Source: Bolinopsis microptera
Taxonomy: Eukaryota > Ctenophora > Tentaculata > Lobata > Bolinopsidae
Assembly (NCBI RefSeq): GCF_026151205.1
Contig: NC_087077.1
Span: 8,795,983-8,859,982, forward strand
DNA: 64,000 nucleotides
Reading direction: 5' to 3'
Under the pieces are notes generated by a model that worked only from the letters and a program-made list of their open reading frames with translations, was not told the origin of the DNA and made no database searches. Every line of letters starts with the position of its first letter. Position 1 is the stretch's first letter. This document shows positions 21,601 to 35,023 of the stretch, piece after piece. The position numbers were made by a program, and so were the translations under genes.

Positions 21601-24600
21601 GCAATGTGGCCTCAAACGACTAAGTAAAATTCATCGTAAAAAAGGGCAAAAAAGGCAGATTTAAGGCTTAAAATGCCTATAACTCAAAAAGTATCAGTTT
21701 TTTTGAAATAATTTTTACAGGATCGTAATCAGCTTGGTAAGACGAATCTTTTAGTACCAAATAGGTGCTTTAAGAAGACAAATTGTCTTAAATAATTTTC
21801 TAGCTCGAACACAAGGGTCCCCCCTTGTATAAATTTTGTACAAATTGTACACATTTTTTTACAAATTTTGTGGCTTTGAATATTATAAATGTCGTACTAA
21901 AAGATTCGTCTTACCAAGCTGATTACGATCCTGTAAAAATTATTTCAAAAAAACTGATACTTTTTGAGTTATAGGCATTTTAAGCCTTAAATCTGCCTTT
22001 TTTGCCCTTTTTTACGATGAATTTTACTAAGTCGTTTGAGGCCTCATTGCATAGCTTAAAACTCAAAATTGAGAGAAATCCGGTTCCAAAACGCTTGCCA
22101 TGATCATCAACTACACTCACAAGAATTTTTGAAGCGATATCTGATGACCTGGGCGGGTGGTGAAATGTACAACTTTGGTGGTAGGCAAAAATCCCAATTT
22201 TTCTTTTTTCACCTTGTTCGGTCTGTAACTTGGTCATTTATTGTCCAATTATATAATCCTTTCATTGGCTTCTAGTACGGAGTGTAAGTAATGTTCAGTA
22301 AAAAAATCAGCCAAAAAACTTTTTAAATGGCCGAACTATCGGTATTACAGTGACAGACTTCTCCAAATTTTAAAAATTTTCGAAAAAGAAAAATAATTTT
22401 TTTCTCGATGAGGGAATATTTTTAAAAATTTTTGAAGGTGTACAATCTTATTCTTTTTGTCTATTTAAAAATAATATAAAATAAAATCGATGTTCGGAGC
22501 AAAAACGGTTTTGGTGTATCTCCCCTTAAAGACTATCACGCTTTTTAGCATCTTTACAAACAGTAATGTGGCTTGATTGGCAAACAATGACATAGATCAG
22601 GCGGGCCATGCACAACTTAAAAGAGCTAATATCTTTCGCAAAAGTAATGTTTCGTAATTTACATATGAATAAAACTCGTTTAATTTGATTCTTACACGAT
22701 GACCTATAACTTCAAAGACGAATAACACGCAAAAGTACAGTCCTGCGATTGAACCCTATCACGAACTATCACATCCCTCCATCCCTGTTCTTAACACGAC
22801 AGTTTTTAAAATATAATATAGTTAGTCAGATAAATTGGCACCTCCTCCGCAAGCAATTGGCACGCGATACCAGGAACACAGTGTAGTCTGGGCAACAGTA
22901 CGGGTTTAGTTTATCAGCTCTGCTCACAGCGCTAGTTTTACTATGTACGTTGTTTCGCGAGGAGATTCTCTCAAGTACGCATGTTAACATACTGTGTAAT
23001 ATTATATATTTTCAGGATTTTAAGTGATGAGTTAATGTTAAAACCTCAAGTAGCAGCTACCTATAAATACCAGCTCATATTTGATAACATTGCTACGGTG
23101 GTCCGCACATTAACTTTGTCTTTAAACAGGAGATGTACCAGTAAACGCGGTAACGTTACGCAACACTTACAGCTCTCTGCCTCGAACCCCAAACACCGAC
23201 ATAGAGGTGCACACAGCGCTTGGAATCATCGCGTGCTTGTTGGACGAGCCCCACGTGGGAGCAGAGCACTTCGGGGACGCAGTCAGGAAGTCGCCGCAGG
23301 ACTTCATGTTGTGGAACAGATTAGGTGCTACACTGGCTAACTCGGATAGGAGCAGTGAGAGCGTGGAGGCGTACAGACGCGCTCTCAGTCTCTCTCCTGG
23401 ATACATCCGCGCGCGATACAACTTAGGGATAGCCTGTTTGAACCTTCACGCTTACAGGTAAGCTGGTGATGCTGTCATTATTTTAGTTGTAAATTTGCAG
23501 GTTAACGCGCTGAAATCTAATCTGTGAGATTGTTTTACTTACAGCGGTATTTGGGATCTCAAAAGTTATCTGTTTAACGTGATATTTGATACCCACTTTA
23601 TCTGGGGACCTGGTATCAAATATTTGATGTCACGTCTTACTCTGACGGCTGTTCGGCTCTTTTCTTTCACGTTTCGTTGTGTGTATACTCTGGGATACTC
23701 TACAATTGTTATATTATGTGGACTGATACATTAATTGTGTAGTGTTTACTAATTGTTAACTAATTATTGTTTACTAATTGCTTTGTAGATCGCTTCTGGT
23801 TCATGAGTTTATCTTCATTTGCATTTCACCCACACATTTTAAAATGCATAAGAAACGACAACTTTTTCTTTAATTTTTAAACATTTAACGCAGCGTTTTT
23901 GTTTGTTTGTCAAATGACTTTATTTCCATTCCTAAGTAACTTTGTTATGTCTCACGTTTCGTCGTGTACACTATTTCATCACATTTTTGGTAATCATTGG
24001 AACTAGACTACTTATCAAGGAAAATTTTGAAATTTCTGCATTTTTATTGATAATTTCGCGGAAACGTCAAATATTCCTTTACAGTTACATGCATTTCTCG
24101 ATAGCTACTTTAAAGATTATCGATATCGTGAATTATTTGCCGTGTCATTTACCGTAAATTCTCATAATTAAGCGTCGAAATTTTTCCAAAATCTCTCTTA
24201 TTTTGACACATTATGAACTAGGCTTGAAGTTTGATATCTTCACCCAGCTCTCGGATATTTCCCTGTTATGACAGCTTCCCCAAAGTAATTCCAAAGCAGA
24301 CAGTAAATCTGTGTCGAACTAGATTGCGTGTCGAACTTAAGTACATGTACCGGAGCCCACTTGTCTGCGAATATGGAATTAAAATTATAACTTAAAGTCG
24401 CCAAACGGATTTACGTATAATAATTCACTTTCTCGTTAATGACGTACTTTAATAAATGGCCTACTTTATCGAATGACGGGCTACAACTTTATAAGACTAA
24501 GAGTAGTCATCCGTGCAATACTATATATTATATGATATGATAATATATAGTTTAATATGTTATATTATATAATAATCATCTTACAGTTTGCATTCATTTC

Positions 24601-24877
24601 CACTAGATATATCATCACGATCCTGCTCTGTATATTAAATAAGGTAATATTTTACAGGGACATAACCTGCAGTATATTGAACAACAGTTTATTGAGCTGC
24701 ACTATATTTTGCAGGGAGGGAATAGAGCACTTCCTAACGTGTTTAAAGCAACAAGACAGCGCAGCAGTTTGGCAGACTCTCAGACTGGCGCTGTCACTGG
24801 CTCGTCACTACGACGAACTGGTTCACATCGACACCAGATCTCTTCAACCTCTTCTCACTGCTTTTAATATCGAGTAG
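18617..24877 (+). CDS. PEX5: Peroxisomal PTS1 receptor PEX5, ten exons
   Basis: Exons: 18617-18693, 18828-18928, 19092-19199, 19325-19466, 19643-19822, 19931-20070, 20222-20357, 20595-20734, 23130-23457, 24715-24877; all introns are GT-AG, phases match, and the product is 504 residues. PEX5 is the shuttling receptor that carries PTS1-tagged proteins from the cytosol into peroxisomes. The N terminus has the conserved CGGPNPL block with Cys8, equivalent to the cysteine ubiquitinated for export in other species. Three WxxxF motifs that bind PEX14 follow (WIRRF 143-147, WLKDF 173-177, WIREF 198-202). The C-terminal TPR domain runs from about residue 235 and includes LWNRLGATLANSD and PGYIRARYNLGIACLN, hallmarks of the PTS1-binding repeats. 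The exon 4 acceptor is taken at 19323-19324 because the next AG gives a stop. Intron 8 holds a 1.4-kb palindromic transposon. The protein is about 100 residues shorter than human PEX5, mainly in the linker. Confidence 0.95.
21126..22525. mobile_element. Palindromic TTAA-flanked foldback element in PEX5 intron 8
   Basis: Two 632-bp arms (21126-21757 and 21894-22525) are near-perfect reverse complements around a 136-bp spacer. The ends read GGGGAGATACACC and its complement, and TTAA flanks both sides (21122-21125, 22526-22529). Mirror-image frames in the two arms encode the same ~69-residue peptide, a by-product of the palindrome. TTAA suggests piggyBac-type mobilisation; there is no transposase. 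Confidence 0.92.
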
Positions 24878-26855
24878 ACACTGCTCATGCTCGGGAGGTG
24901 TATTTGTGGAAATGGAATGTATAGTATTAGTATTAGATATTTGAGTTTGACGTTTAAGTTTTAGAATAGTTTCCTGTGCCGGTATTTAATGTGTATTGGT
25001 AAGGAGTGGGGATAAAGTGTTTTTCTATAATGGTGTAACTATTTTTATATATTGTAGAACTTCGTGAAGTGACGTTTCTTCTTTGGATATATATTTTGTC
25101 CGTTTTCAGATATTTAACCTATAAAATTTTAAACTTAGTTTGAGATAATTTGTTTGATAAATGTTTTTTGAATATTTTGATTTTTAGAATATAAATTTGA
25201 ATATCCAAAATCAGTAACCTGACAGCATGATATTGGTAAATATTCATCTGGTTACTTGGTGTACATATTTTTCTGCGTATTTCGTGCATATAAAAGGATT
25301 CTCCCTCATTTTAATATTGCTGTGTTTCCTAGTATTGAATAACAGTACGGTATTTCACTCACTTCAAATATGTAGCTACCAGACGCACCCTGGTCCTTGC
25401 CCTGCCCTTTTCAGTCTCCACCTGTCAACTAATTATCTAATTAACTAGATAATCAGAGCCTACTTTATCGTATGTTTCCACCAAACTTTCAATCAAAACC
25501 CCCTTATTACCCTTTTGATACCTCGCAGTATCAACAGTGATTAGCAGTTTCTTGATAAAAGTGGTTGTGGAATTTAAAATCTTCACCTGTTTGACATGTC
25601 CTGAATACCCTCAACCGTGGAGCATACCAAAATACCGCACATGTTATGTGCGGTATTGTGTACTCTCTGCTGCTTAAGTTTGGGTAAATTGTTCCATGTT
25701 TGTGTCTAATCGTCCAATATAAAGAGGCCATCCTTAATACTCCTTATCAAACTAATTGTCCAATTTCACGAAACGTCTATCAAATTATGCTAGATGGGAC
25801 TATTATCTCGACAGTCACCCCCCTGGTGTAAAGTTAGCACCACGCTGTTCCCTCCTCTACTTTCTCTTAATATTGTATCTTGGGCTTACTGCTGTTTGTA
25901 TATTTTGTATTTCTCTATTCCGATATGTTACTGGCTGCTTTCTATTGTTTGTGTTTTTAGTGCTTCCACACTTTAGCTATTATCCTTTGAGATGTTCGTT
26001 TGATGTAACGCCGAATCCAAACATGGTTAATTTGTGAATCTGTTTTTTCTCGTAAACAGTTTTTAATTGAGAACGGACAAAGACTTCAGACAGTTCGCAA
26101 TTAAGCAGCTGAAATGCATTAAAATTGATAGAATTCCTCTATTTAGTGACAGATTCATTAATTGTTTGTTCCATATTCAGTTCTTATGACTGCGACTGGT
26201 GCTCGTTATTATAGTCTGAGATGGATAAGTGAACCCTTTTTCCTTGAAACTTACATTTTTACGTGGCACTGCGAATAGTTTATTCAGCTACGTAGATTTG
26301 TGGTTTAATAGGATCATTTTCTCGAGCTTTGAGCAGCCATAATCCTATTGTTTTTGTTTTTAGGGCACTTAACCCTCGATATTAGCTTTGAAATGTATAA
26401 AGTATTTGAGGGGAATAGTTTGGAGACTGCTAGAAATAATCTCCCTAAGAGTTGTAAGAGAAATAGTTTCAGGGGAAAGAGAGAAGTTTACATCTCGTCT
26501 GTCAGAGTTCTATAGAAATTTACCGGGGAAAAAGCACATCTAAAACACAAATACCTCTCCAACATTTCCACGATTTATTAACTTTCTACCATCTTACACT
26601 CAACTTGTGTGTTTCTGTGAACTTCATGACACTCAATACTCTTATTAACCGTTACATTGGTTACGGGGCTGACACTGCACCACTTACACACCATGACAAC
26701 ACGTAACGTTCAACACATTTAGCGATAAGGGATCGTTTACATAATATTACGTCAGCAATATTTTAGTTTTCAGACACCCCTCCCCACCCCGTCAGAAAGT
26801 GCAGCAGGGCTTACAATTAACTAACTAATTAATTTACTAATTAACTTATTAGGCG
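24878..26855 (+). other. PEX5 3' region and intergenic DNA before CHIC
   Basis: No gene is supported. A hydrophobic frame around 25756-26037 lacks splice or start evidence. A 12-bp-arm hairpin (AATACCGCACAT / ATGTGCGGTATT) sits near 25630-25656. The last bases (TTATTAG, AG at 26851-26852) form an acceptor-like site three bases before the CHIC ATG. Confidence 0.5.
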
Positions 26856-29800
26856 ATGTGGCAAGTTCAAGATGAGATAGAGAGTACAGATCAGCACGAA
26901 CTTCTAAACGACGACAACATTCTGATACGGTGCAGTGGCAACATAACAATGTAAGTGCATATTTTACATATTTTAGTTTAAATTATGGGCATATCCTGTA
27001 TTTTTTAATGTGTAACTCCTAGTGAACAAATTTTCTTTCAATAAGAATTTTGCTATTATTATAAACTAGTAGTTGGCAGTTGCTACTGATAATTTCGCAA
27101 TTAAAACTCTTGATCTGTAAGACCTGTAGGAACGAGTACATTCACATCACTACGAGCAAAGAGTCATTAAGTAATTATCTACGTCATTACATAATTATAC
27201 CCATAATTACATAATCATAAATTAATTATGTGACCTGGAGTTTGACAAGGCTGATCTATCTACATCCAATAAGAGAGAGCGTGGTTATAATTATAGATTA
27301 TAATATACTCCGATCTCCGTGTTCTTTAACAGCTATACTAGAGAAATGTGACATGGACGTGTAATATTAGTTTTGATATGATACTCTCGCGTGATGATAG
27401 TCTGACGATGATCATGGTGGGAGGGGTTGTTGAACTGGGAGCTTGTCTTTATGTGATTGAATTACACTGCACTTTTCTATATTATAGTTACTCCTTACGC
27501 TACTCCTTACATGCCTTACATTTCATCTGATCCAGGGCTTTATGATAACATTTCAGGTGTCACCACATACCACGTTTCTTGTGAGACAGCTTCATGTTAA
27601 CTCTCAAATTCTAATGATCATTTCAGATAATGCAAGTGACCTCAAGCTGAATTAAGAAAATTACAATTGTTTACTACAAACGTATACACTATACGTTACT
27701 ATGGTCTTATCCAGCTAAAACTTTGCCAAACATATATATGATTTAACTTTCAAGTGAGACGTCTGTATATTTTACAACTCAGTGACAAGCTCCATGTCCG
27801 CCATGACAGCTTGATCCACACAGTAGGAGATATATCGTGTGTGTACATACTTGATTATACATGCTAACTATACATTATACACTGTACACTGATCTGTATT
27901 CTTACATAATTACTATACGTTACATGCACTCTAACTGTGGTGAGCACATGTAAAGGTATAATTAATTCTGTGGAATTGAGTTTAATGAACCGCAGAGAGA
28001 TAATGATAAAAAAGTAAACGTCATAATAATAATACGAAGAGTTTAACTAACATTCCAAGGGTGGAATTAGGTAACAATCAGAGTATGGTGGTAAATAAAA
28101 ACAAGTTGTTAACATCAACTCTCTCATTAACTTAAATATAGTGTATTAGTTATTATTAGCGTGTCCAATACACATGGTAATACAATGTTACTGACCTTAC
28201 TTCTCCATAACAATGTAAACAATTAGGCCGGGTCACAGGACAAACACTTCACATTCTACCCACATTCCTACATTCTTCCTGCATTCTTCTACTCGGTACC
28301 ATGGTAACACTACGGTGACTCTACTCACGTTGTTACTGCATCTACACACTGGCGTGTACCACTACAGTATACACTAGCTACTACTACTACTACTACTACT
28401 CTGCCATATTGGTTATATACTGTAATTAGTGGTTGTCTACATGTAGCCTGAAGTCCACGGTATTGAACGTCATGTATCATGTGGCGTATTCGCTATATTA
28501 CAGTGCAGTTATTATAGCTGCTAGTTAGTAGTTATTAATTTTATATATATATATGTATTTATTTATATATAGTAGCTAGTTACTGATATGATAATATGTC
28601 TAGTTAGGAGTTATTCATATAATAATATTTAATTGCTAGTTATTGTTCTGATAATTAGTGAGATGATGTAAAATGTGCTGTTATTAACTGGTATTATATA
28701 TCAGTAGTTGACATATCCGGTTATATGTCTGACTACAGACACATATATATTAGTACAGACACAAATATAATTAGTACAGACACAGATATTAGTACAGACA
28801 GACAGTTCCATAAATATGGGTACAGTTTGGATTAACGGACACACAGTGTTCTCCCAACAACACCTCACATCATGATCTAAAGCTTGATGTTAAGATATCT
28901 GAAGAAGTTTAGTTTTTAACAAAGCACAACTCTCTAGACTCAGCCCTTCCCACGGGCGGAAGGTTTTTAAAACCCACCTGACTTGTCAATGATAACAGAG
29001 TTCGTGCTTTACGTCCACTTTTCTCCAAAAATGGGCAATGAAGCCGTGTTCCTCTAAAACTAGGTCACATCGTGGAGTATTATATGATTGATAATTCCCT
29101 GTTGAAATGATGTGATAGGGATTTTTTCATCGCTGACCACTGAAAGGATTGTCTAAAGATTAAGTGAGGATGGATTGATCAGAGTGTTCCCAGGCCCATG
29201 TGAAGATAGTATAGTGATTGTGCAAAGTTTTCAGGCACAATACGGTTATATCTCATAAAGACGTGAGAGAATGACGTGATTTTCATTATGATCAACCACA
29301 AACTTCAGATTTCTAGATTAAATGTGTCCCAGCCCTACCAATATATCTACGATACCATTCATATGATCTGTTTTAACCATCATGTGATAAGTAGTCCCCG
29401 GAGAGGGTCGGGCTTCTTGGATACTGCCCCAACACTTTTCTAAACATGTTCAGATACAAAATATCACCCGATTATTCCAGTCCGCAACAGATATATTAAA
29501 CTTTTATCTAGCCATGTATTTAGCCAAGTAAATATTTTGTTTTTCCTCAGAAAACACAATTTCATTAATATCTAATTAAAATTGTGTTCTGGTTGACTTG
29601 AAATAAGAGCTGCTAGACAGGTTGTTCTGTTATTGTCACCAGGTGGTAATAAAGTAATAACAGCTTGCTCTCCTTCGTATCACGATAAAAACACGACTTT
29701 GGCATGTTTCCAAAAAATCAGCTGTTGATAAAACTATAAAATTGGTTTTTAGGGTGTTAATGATGTACACTATTGGTGCTTTTTACTTAGAAATGAGACT

Positions 29801-31786
29801 TTTGAGTTTTATGCCGTCAGGATTAAAAGCAGCTGCCTCAATTTCCTCTTAATCATCACAACTTCTACGTTACATTTTCGATAGAAATTGCAGTAAGTAT
29901 TGTTATTACAAAAAGCAGCATTACTATTATTACTCGATTATACTGATAAAAACTAAATTATATAACACGTTCTTCTTCCCCAGATTTGGTCTGTGTAACA
30001 AGTACAATACTTCCTACCCCTCACAACTGACTGCTAAAGTAGCTCCAGAAGAATTCGCAGAAACCATCAACAAGATCAACAAAGAACTACGGAAGAATAT
30101 AGACTTCACTTGGAAAGCTCTCATTTTAGGTGAGATTTTTGTGCTGGTTGGAAATTATCTTGATATTTCAGTACTAGAATATATTTCATATTTTTCAGAA
30201 ATATATTGGTAATACTAATATATAAAATACAACGATAAATCTTTAAAACCGTATGTTATCGAATTTTCTTGGCCAAAGACCAAACAGGATAGGTTAAAGC
30301 TATTGAACGCCGCATTGAGGTGTTGTTTTTAAAAAAACATTTTAAAAGGTCATTATCAGTAACATACCTCGACTGGTTTAAACCAATAGAATTTTACCCA
30401 TTATGACCTGTATTCCAGGGTGTCTGTGTTGTTGTTGCTCATGTGGTATGACAATGATACCTCCACTACTCCTCAACAATAAGGTATGTGCTTACATTTC
30501 TTGATTTCTGTGTGGTTTTAAACAGGTATTTTGCAGTCTCCAACATTTTCGTTGTAATGTATATTAAACTTTTATTGACCTTGTTTCATTTTAATATTTT
30601 AAAATAATATACCAATTTCATATTCTGGATTCATGCCTATTATATTATGATCATTGCGTGCTATCTTGTATCTGGCTCGGAGTTCATCATGTCTCCAATT
30701 CCGCCAAGCGTTGCCCAGTTACTAATATTGGAATAACTTATACTCACAGTGATCACACTGTCCACACACTTATTCCAGGCTAAACGTCAGATGAAGAAGA
30801 TATTAGATTGGGAAAACACTAGAGTGTATAATAAGGTAATATTATAATGTGGTAATATTATATAATAAGGTAATATTATAATGTGGTAATATTATAATAT
30901 AATATAATATATAATATAAGGTAATATTATAATGTGGTCAACTTTTAAAATAATCCTCTTTACATGTTGACTCTTTTCTGATCGAGCTGGTTACAAGATT
31001 CAAAGAATGTTGATTTTTTCCTGGGCTAGTGACACAAGTTTGACTTCTGTCTAGTCCCGTATTCAGTCAGAAATTATGTGTTTGATAGAAATGATATGGG
31101 TATTAAAACAATACTACTCATAAGTCAGTCTAAAATCAGGCTAGTGGAGGTTTACTGTAGGTGACAGTTTTATTAGGGACCTGATAACTAATAAGTATTG
31201 ATCAAGCTGGGTGATATTTTCACATTAATCTGGTAGAGCATGAGACCAGCGTTACTTGTGTGATCTGAGTACATGATCAACAAATCCTGTACTTATGACA
31301 GCTTGAGAGACTGACCAGCTTGCATCAGACCTCTGCCGCGAACCCTGATCAAATGTGTGAAGTTGTCTATTACACTTACCTGTGGCATGGCTTGCAACTT
31401 AACAAAACTTCAATTATTGTGAATTATTATGAATTCATAATTATATCTTCAGATTGGGCTGAATTGGATTCTGCGGAGACTCCCCTGTGAAAGAAGCCCC
31501 ATGTTAGAATATGTAAGTCATTTTAATTACATTTATAGACATCAAAATATCTTTCTACGTTCTTTTGTTTCATTGAATAAAATCATATACTCCTTACTCT
31601 AAGTTTATTATACTTAATTACGTCGCATTCTGTAAATAGTGGAATGAGTGTCTGAAAAGCTTTGCTGTACGGGGGGTGGGGGAGTTGGTGGTGATACAGG
31701 ATTCCTGAGCTGATTCAATTACTCTTATTCGACAGGTGTTGATACTGGAAAAAGTACGACAAGATCAGATCTTAGCAGTTGACTGA
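26856..31786 (+). CDS. Cysteine-rich hydrophobic domain protein (CHIC1/2 family), six exons
   Basis: Exons: 26856-26950, 29984-30129, 30419-30483, 30779-30835, 31453-31512, 31736-31786; phases join cleanly into 157 residues, close to the ~165 of human CHIC2. CHIC proteins are small, palmitoylated proteins of the plasma membrane and vesicles. The signature is GCLCCCCSCG followed by a short hydrophobic stretch (MTMIPPLLLNN), then KKILDWENTRVYNKIGLNWI, which matches the conserved EWEN-type region of the family, and a C-terminal LEYVLILEKV. Upstream conserved words are ITIFGLCNKYN and KVAPEEF, with IN-IN repeats. An acceptor-like TTAG three bases before the ATG may mark a 5'UTR intron or a trans-splice site. 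Orthology to CHIC1 versus CHIC2 cannot be decided, so no symbol is given. Confidence 0.93.
26951..29983 (+). other. CHIC intron 1 with simple repeats
   Basis: This 3.0-kb intron has no nested gene that I can support. It contains a CTA microsatellite (28377-28401), a short AT run near 28540-28555 and a minisatellite of ATTAGTACAGACACA type, about three to four copies, at 28734-28806. Confidence 0.7.
30836..30938 (+). repeat. Minisatellite duplicating a 5' splice site in CHIC intron 4
   Basis: Just after exon 4 the donor and the following bases (AAGGTAATATTATAATGTGG) are repeated. Further donor-like AAG-GTAATA sites stand at 30870 and 30921, separated by AT-rich DNA. Confidence 0.8.
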
Positions 31787-33356
31787 CGCCGGGACAACGC
31801 ATATTATGACGTCATAATTACGTAATTAATTGGATAATTACGTCACAGAAAAGTGAGATTGGGTCCAGTCATCAAATAGCTGGCAGTTTGCCAAGGAGAC
31901 TGTGTTTATATTTTGTAAAGTGTTTTCATATTTTCTCATGGTCACAGAGTAACAAGAGCTAGAAAAGATGTAAGATGTAAGATACATAAATAAAAGGCGG
32001 AGAAATTCCAAACATATCTGCGAAAAATTCTGCGTTCCTTCATTGTTCTTGGCCACCATTTCACGGGATTTATCGACTTGGCTTCATATTTCTAGACTTC
32101 CTGAAGCACTGCATTCTCCATGCATGGAGACATGAAGCCATTTTGTGATAGAAGTCATAATGTTATAAGTACTGTTATAGTAATCTTTAAACTTAACTCA
32201 TATTGGCAAATCAGCAAGATACTTCACTATATATTTAAATATGTTTGGGGTTTCTGTTCTATTAAATGAACTATTCAGCTTTTAGGCAATCTAATGCTTG
32301 GGAGGAATTTCGATATTACTCGTGCAATCATCTCTTATTTATAAGATAGTTTTTACAAAAACACTGAACACTGAATAGTGAGTCAGCCTCAATTTTGTAA
32401 TTTCTAATATGTTAATTTAAGCAACTTTGCTGGTAAAATTTAAAACACAGCTTGATAATTGTGTTATCAAGACATCATTTCAAGTTCATGGAAATGTTGA
32501 AAAAGGTGAAAAAGGAGATGATTGCAAATAGATAGATACGTGTGTACTATAATATTATCTTATATTGTTTGAGTTTTGTATAAACGTGCGTTGTTTGATA
32601 GAAAGTCAGTATACTATATCCTTATATAACTTAGTCACTGTACTGTTAGATATACGTTAAGAGGGACATACCTTTCACCAATCACCATATATAGCCACAA
32701 CCATTCGTATTAATGCTTTTCATACAAAGTTACAGCAAAGTCTTCATGTTATGTATCCTGGGTTTGGACAGGATATTACCCGCTTAAAATATTTCTATCG
32801 CGTTACATAATACTCAATAAATGTAATAGATTTGTAGCGTTGTAATTAGTTTTTTTTTAATGACAAATCTCTCATTTTAAAGAAAACTGAAATATTCACC
32901 GTCCCCTAACAGGTCTTATCATTGGAATGTAACAAGCAAAATATGTTTCAAGATTTTAAATTCATTTCCAATCCATTTTAAGGATATTGTGATCACTTAT
33001 TATTCACATGAGCTGATCTTCATTCAAGATTCATCGTTGTTTTATAGAGCTCAACTTTGTTGAGTAACATTGTATTATTATTATTATTGATTTGTTTTCA
33101 ATGATATAAAGTTTATCAGTGAGATGGCTGTATTATTTTCACTAAAAATTATACTTCACTAACAAAATTACTGTCTATTCTTAAAACATCGTTAAATTTC
33201 TGTACTATCAAATAATTTAAAATTTCTGCGATGCTCTACTGAACTTCTTGTGCATGTAACCGCCGACCACACAAAAACACATCAGACCAAATCTAACAAT
33301 TTAAATGCAAGTACACAAACTCTTAAAAGTGTACAGTTATAATTGTTTAGCTCATA
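31787..33356 (+). other. CHIC 3' region and intergenic DNA before WBP4
   Basis: No coding feature is supported. The minus frame at 31838-32059 looks like chance. ATTATTATTATTATT occurs near 33075. GTTTAG ends at 33350, seven bases before the WBP4-like ATG. Confidence 0.5.
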
Positions 33357-35023
33357 ATGTCTGAGTACTGGAAGTCGCAGCCCCGCAAGTTTTGTCCCCA
33401 ATGTAAATGCTGGATTGCAGACAACAAGATCAGCAGGGAGTTCCATGAAGGGGGCAAGAAACACAAGGAAGCCGTTGCCGTGAGTTGTCTCTTACCGCTC
33501 TTTAAATATCGGTGAGATTTCGCCAAATTTATCTTGTTCATACCATGCCCGCTTTCATTACTGTAAGTGTTGAAATGAGAATAAAGTAATAGCAAATTTG
33601 CTAAAAATTGGTTGTGAACCAATGCCCTGCCCAGATCCAACTCAAAGAAGCAAGGAAGAGAGGCGCCGCCGTCATGAAGGAGAGAGACGATCTAGCTGAA
33701 GCGTTAGTGGCTATCGAAAAGAAGGCCAGACTAGCAGTTATGAAGGATCAAGTTGGTGTGGACGAGTTGACGAATTCCTCTAGCTTGTCTGGCGGAAGGT
33801 TTGTCTGCTGTACCTTTGAGACTTCTCCTGGAAATTTGGAATAGCGCCAGAATAGCTGTGGCTCACACTTTAATTGTATGGTTTCTTGGCTGGTGTAAAT
33901 TACGGCGATTCTTAAAGTTCTAAGCGGTGGCGTTGAGTTTGAGGTTTAACCGGTTGCCAGCAATTTTTGAGGTTTGTGGTGAGGGAGCAAATGCTGCGAC
34001 GAACATTGGCAACCTCTGAAATATGTATCGCGCGATGATAGAATTATTGTAATACGGCATCGGATAGCTGCGCGGCTCTACGATTTCTTGTCGTGCACAG
34101 AAAGGGCAAAACAAAGAAACCGGAAGGGAGTGGCACTGAGCGAGTGATACGTGTGTGGCACATTTGGTTGATGAATTATCTCATGTTGCTTACTAATCAG
34201 TGACCTCTAACATCACCAATCTCAGGTCAGATGATAAAGATGTGTCAGAGGTTAACAAGATTCTCTACGCAACAAAAGAACCGGAAGGTAAATTTAGATT
34301 CATCCAATCTGAGCTTACTTAGTATGACGACATCTAATGAGTATCGTTTATTTTCACACGGGATTCCCTTAACTTATCTTGATGTGTGTATTGTAGAAAT
34401 ACACTATTGTGCTGTGTCTTTCCTCGGTGGTTAATAAAATGATAACGGATCACATTCACAGGTCACTAAATTTGTGACCCCTTATTCAGAGTCACGTCAC
34501 TCTTAAAAGCTTAAACAACTTATAACTCACAATTTTATTTTTAGAGGAAGAGGAAGAAGAGAAGAACTTAGCCCCCGACACAGGGTTAGGAGTCTGGGAA
34601 ACATTGCCCTCATACATTGCTCCTGATGAGGACATAGACCCGAGTAAGTGATCGCTCATGATAGAATTATAAGCTTCGATCACTTCAAGGATGCTTATTG
34701 TAGTACATGTAGTGGATGTTAGTTGGCCAATGAGATGTGAACTGGTACTTTTTAGTACTGATGAGGAAAGAGCAGGTATATTCTATAAATAGAACTTGCT
34801 TGTAACTAGTTATTTAGTTACAACTATAAATGTTATTATCCGGGCCCTTAATTCAGGTGAGTTACCAGAGACAGAAAGTTATGAAGTCAAGGAAAAAGCG
34901 TACGAAGTGAAGACCTGCGCTGTGATCCAATCCCTAGACGTGGAATCAGACCCCAAACCAAGCGTTGGCTTCAAAAAACGAAGAGCTAAAAACTTACGTA
35001 AAAAGCAAAAGACGGACGATTGA
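33357..35023 (+). CDS. WBP4: WBP4/FBP21-like spliceosomal zinc-finger protein, WW domains absent
   Basis: Exons: 33357-33479, 33635-33798, 34226-34287, 34545-34643, 34857-35023; 204 residues. The start MSEYWKSQPRKFCPQC is the WBP4 matrin/U1-type zinc finger (Cys13, Cys16, His30, His36, ending GKKHKEAVA). WBP4 is a splicing factor joining the spliceosome before activation. A charged helical segment follows (residues ~42-85), then an acidic run, then GLGVWETLPSY and a basic tail with VGFKKRRAKNLRKKQ, which matches the conserved C terminus of WBP4. Human WBP4 has two WW domains between these parts and is nearly twice as long. No W-x(n)-YYYN-type exon was found in the introns, so either the WW domains are lost or an exon was missed. 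Phases are consistent without one. Confidence 0.85.

Noticed and set aside
21414-22275. Four frames of about 68-85 codons that look conserved
   Set aside because: They are the same sequence read in the two arms of the palindromic element; the conservation is internal duplication, not selection.
25756-26037. Hydrophobic 93-codon frame between PEX5 and CHIC
   Set aside because: No ATG, no splice context, no family pattern; high hydrophobicity is expected from T-rich DNA.
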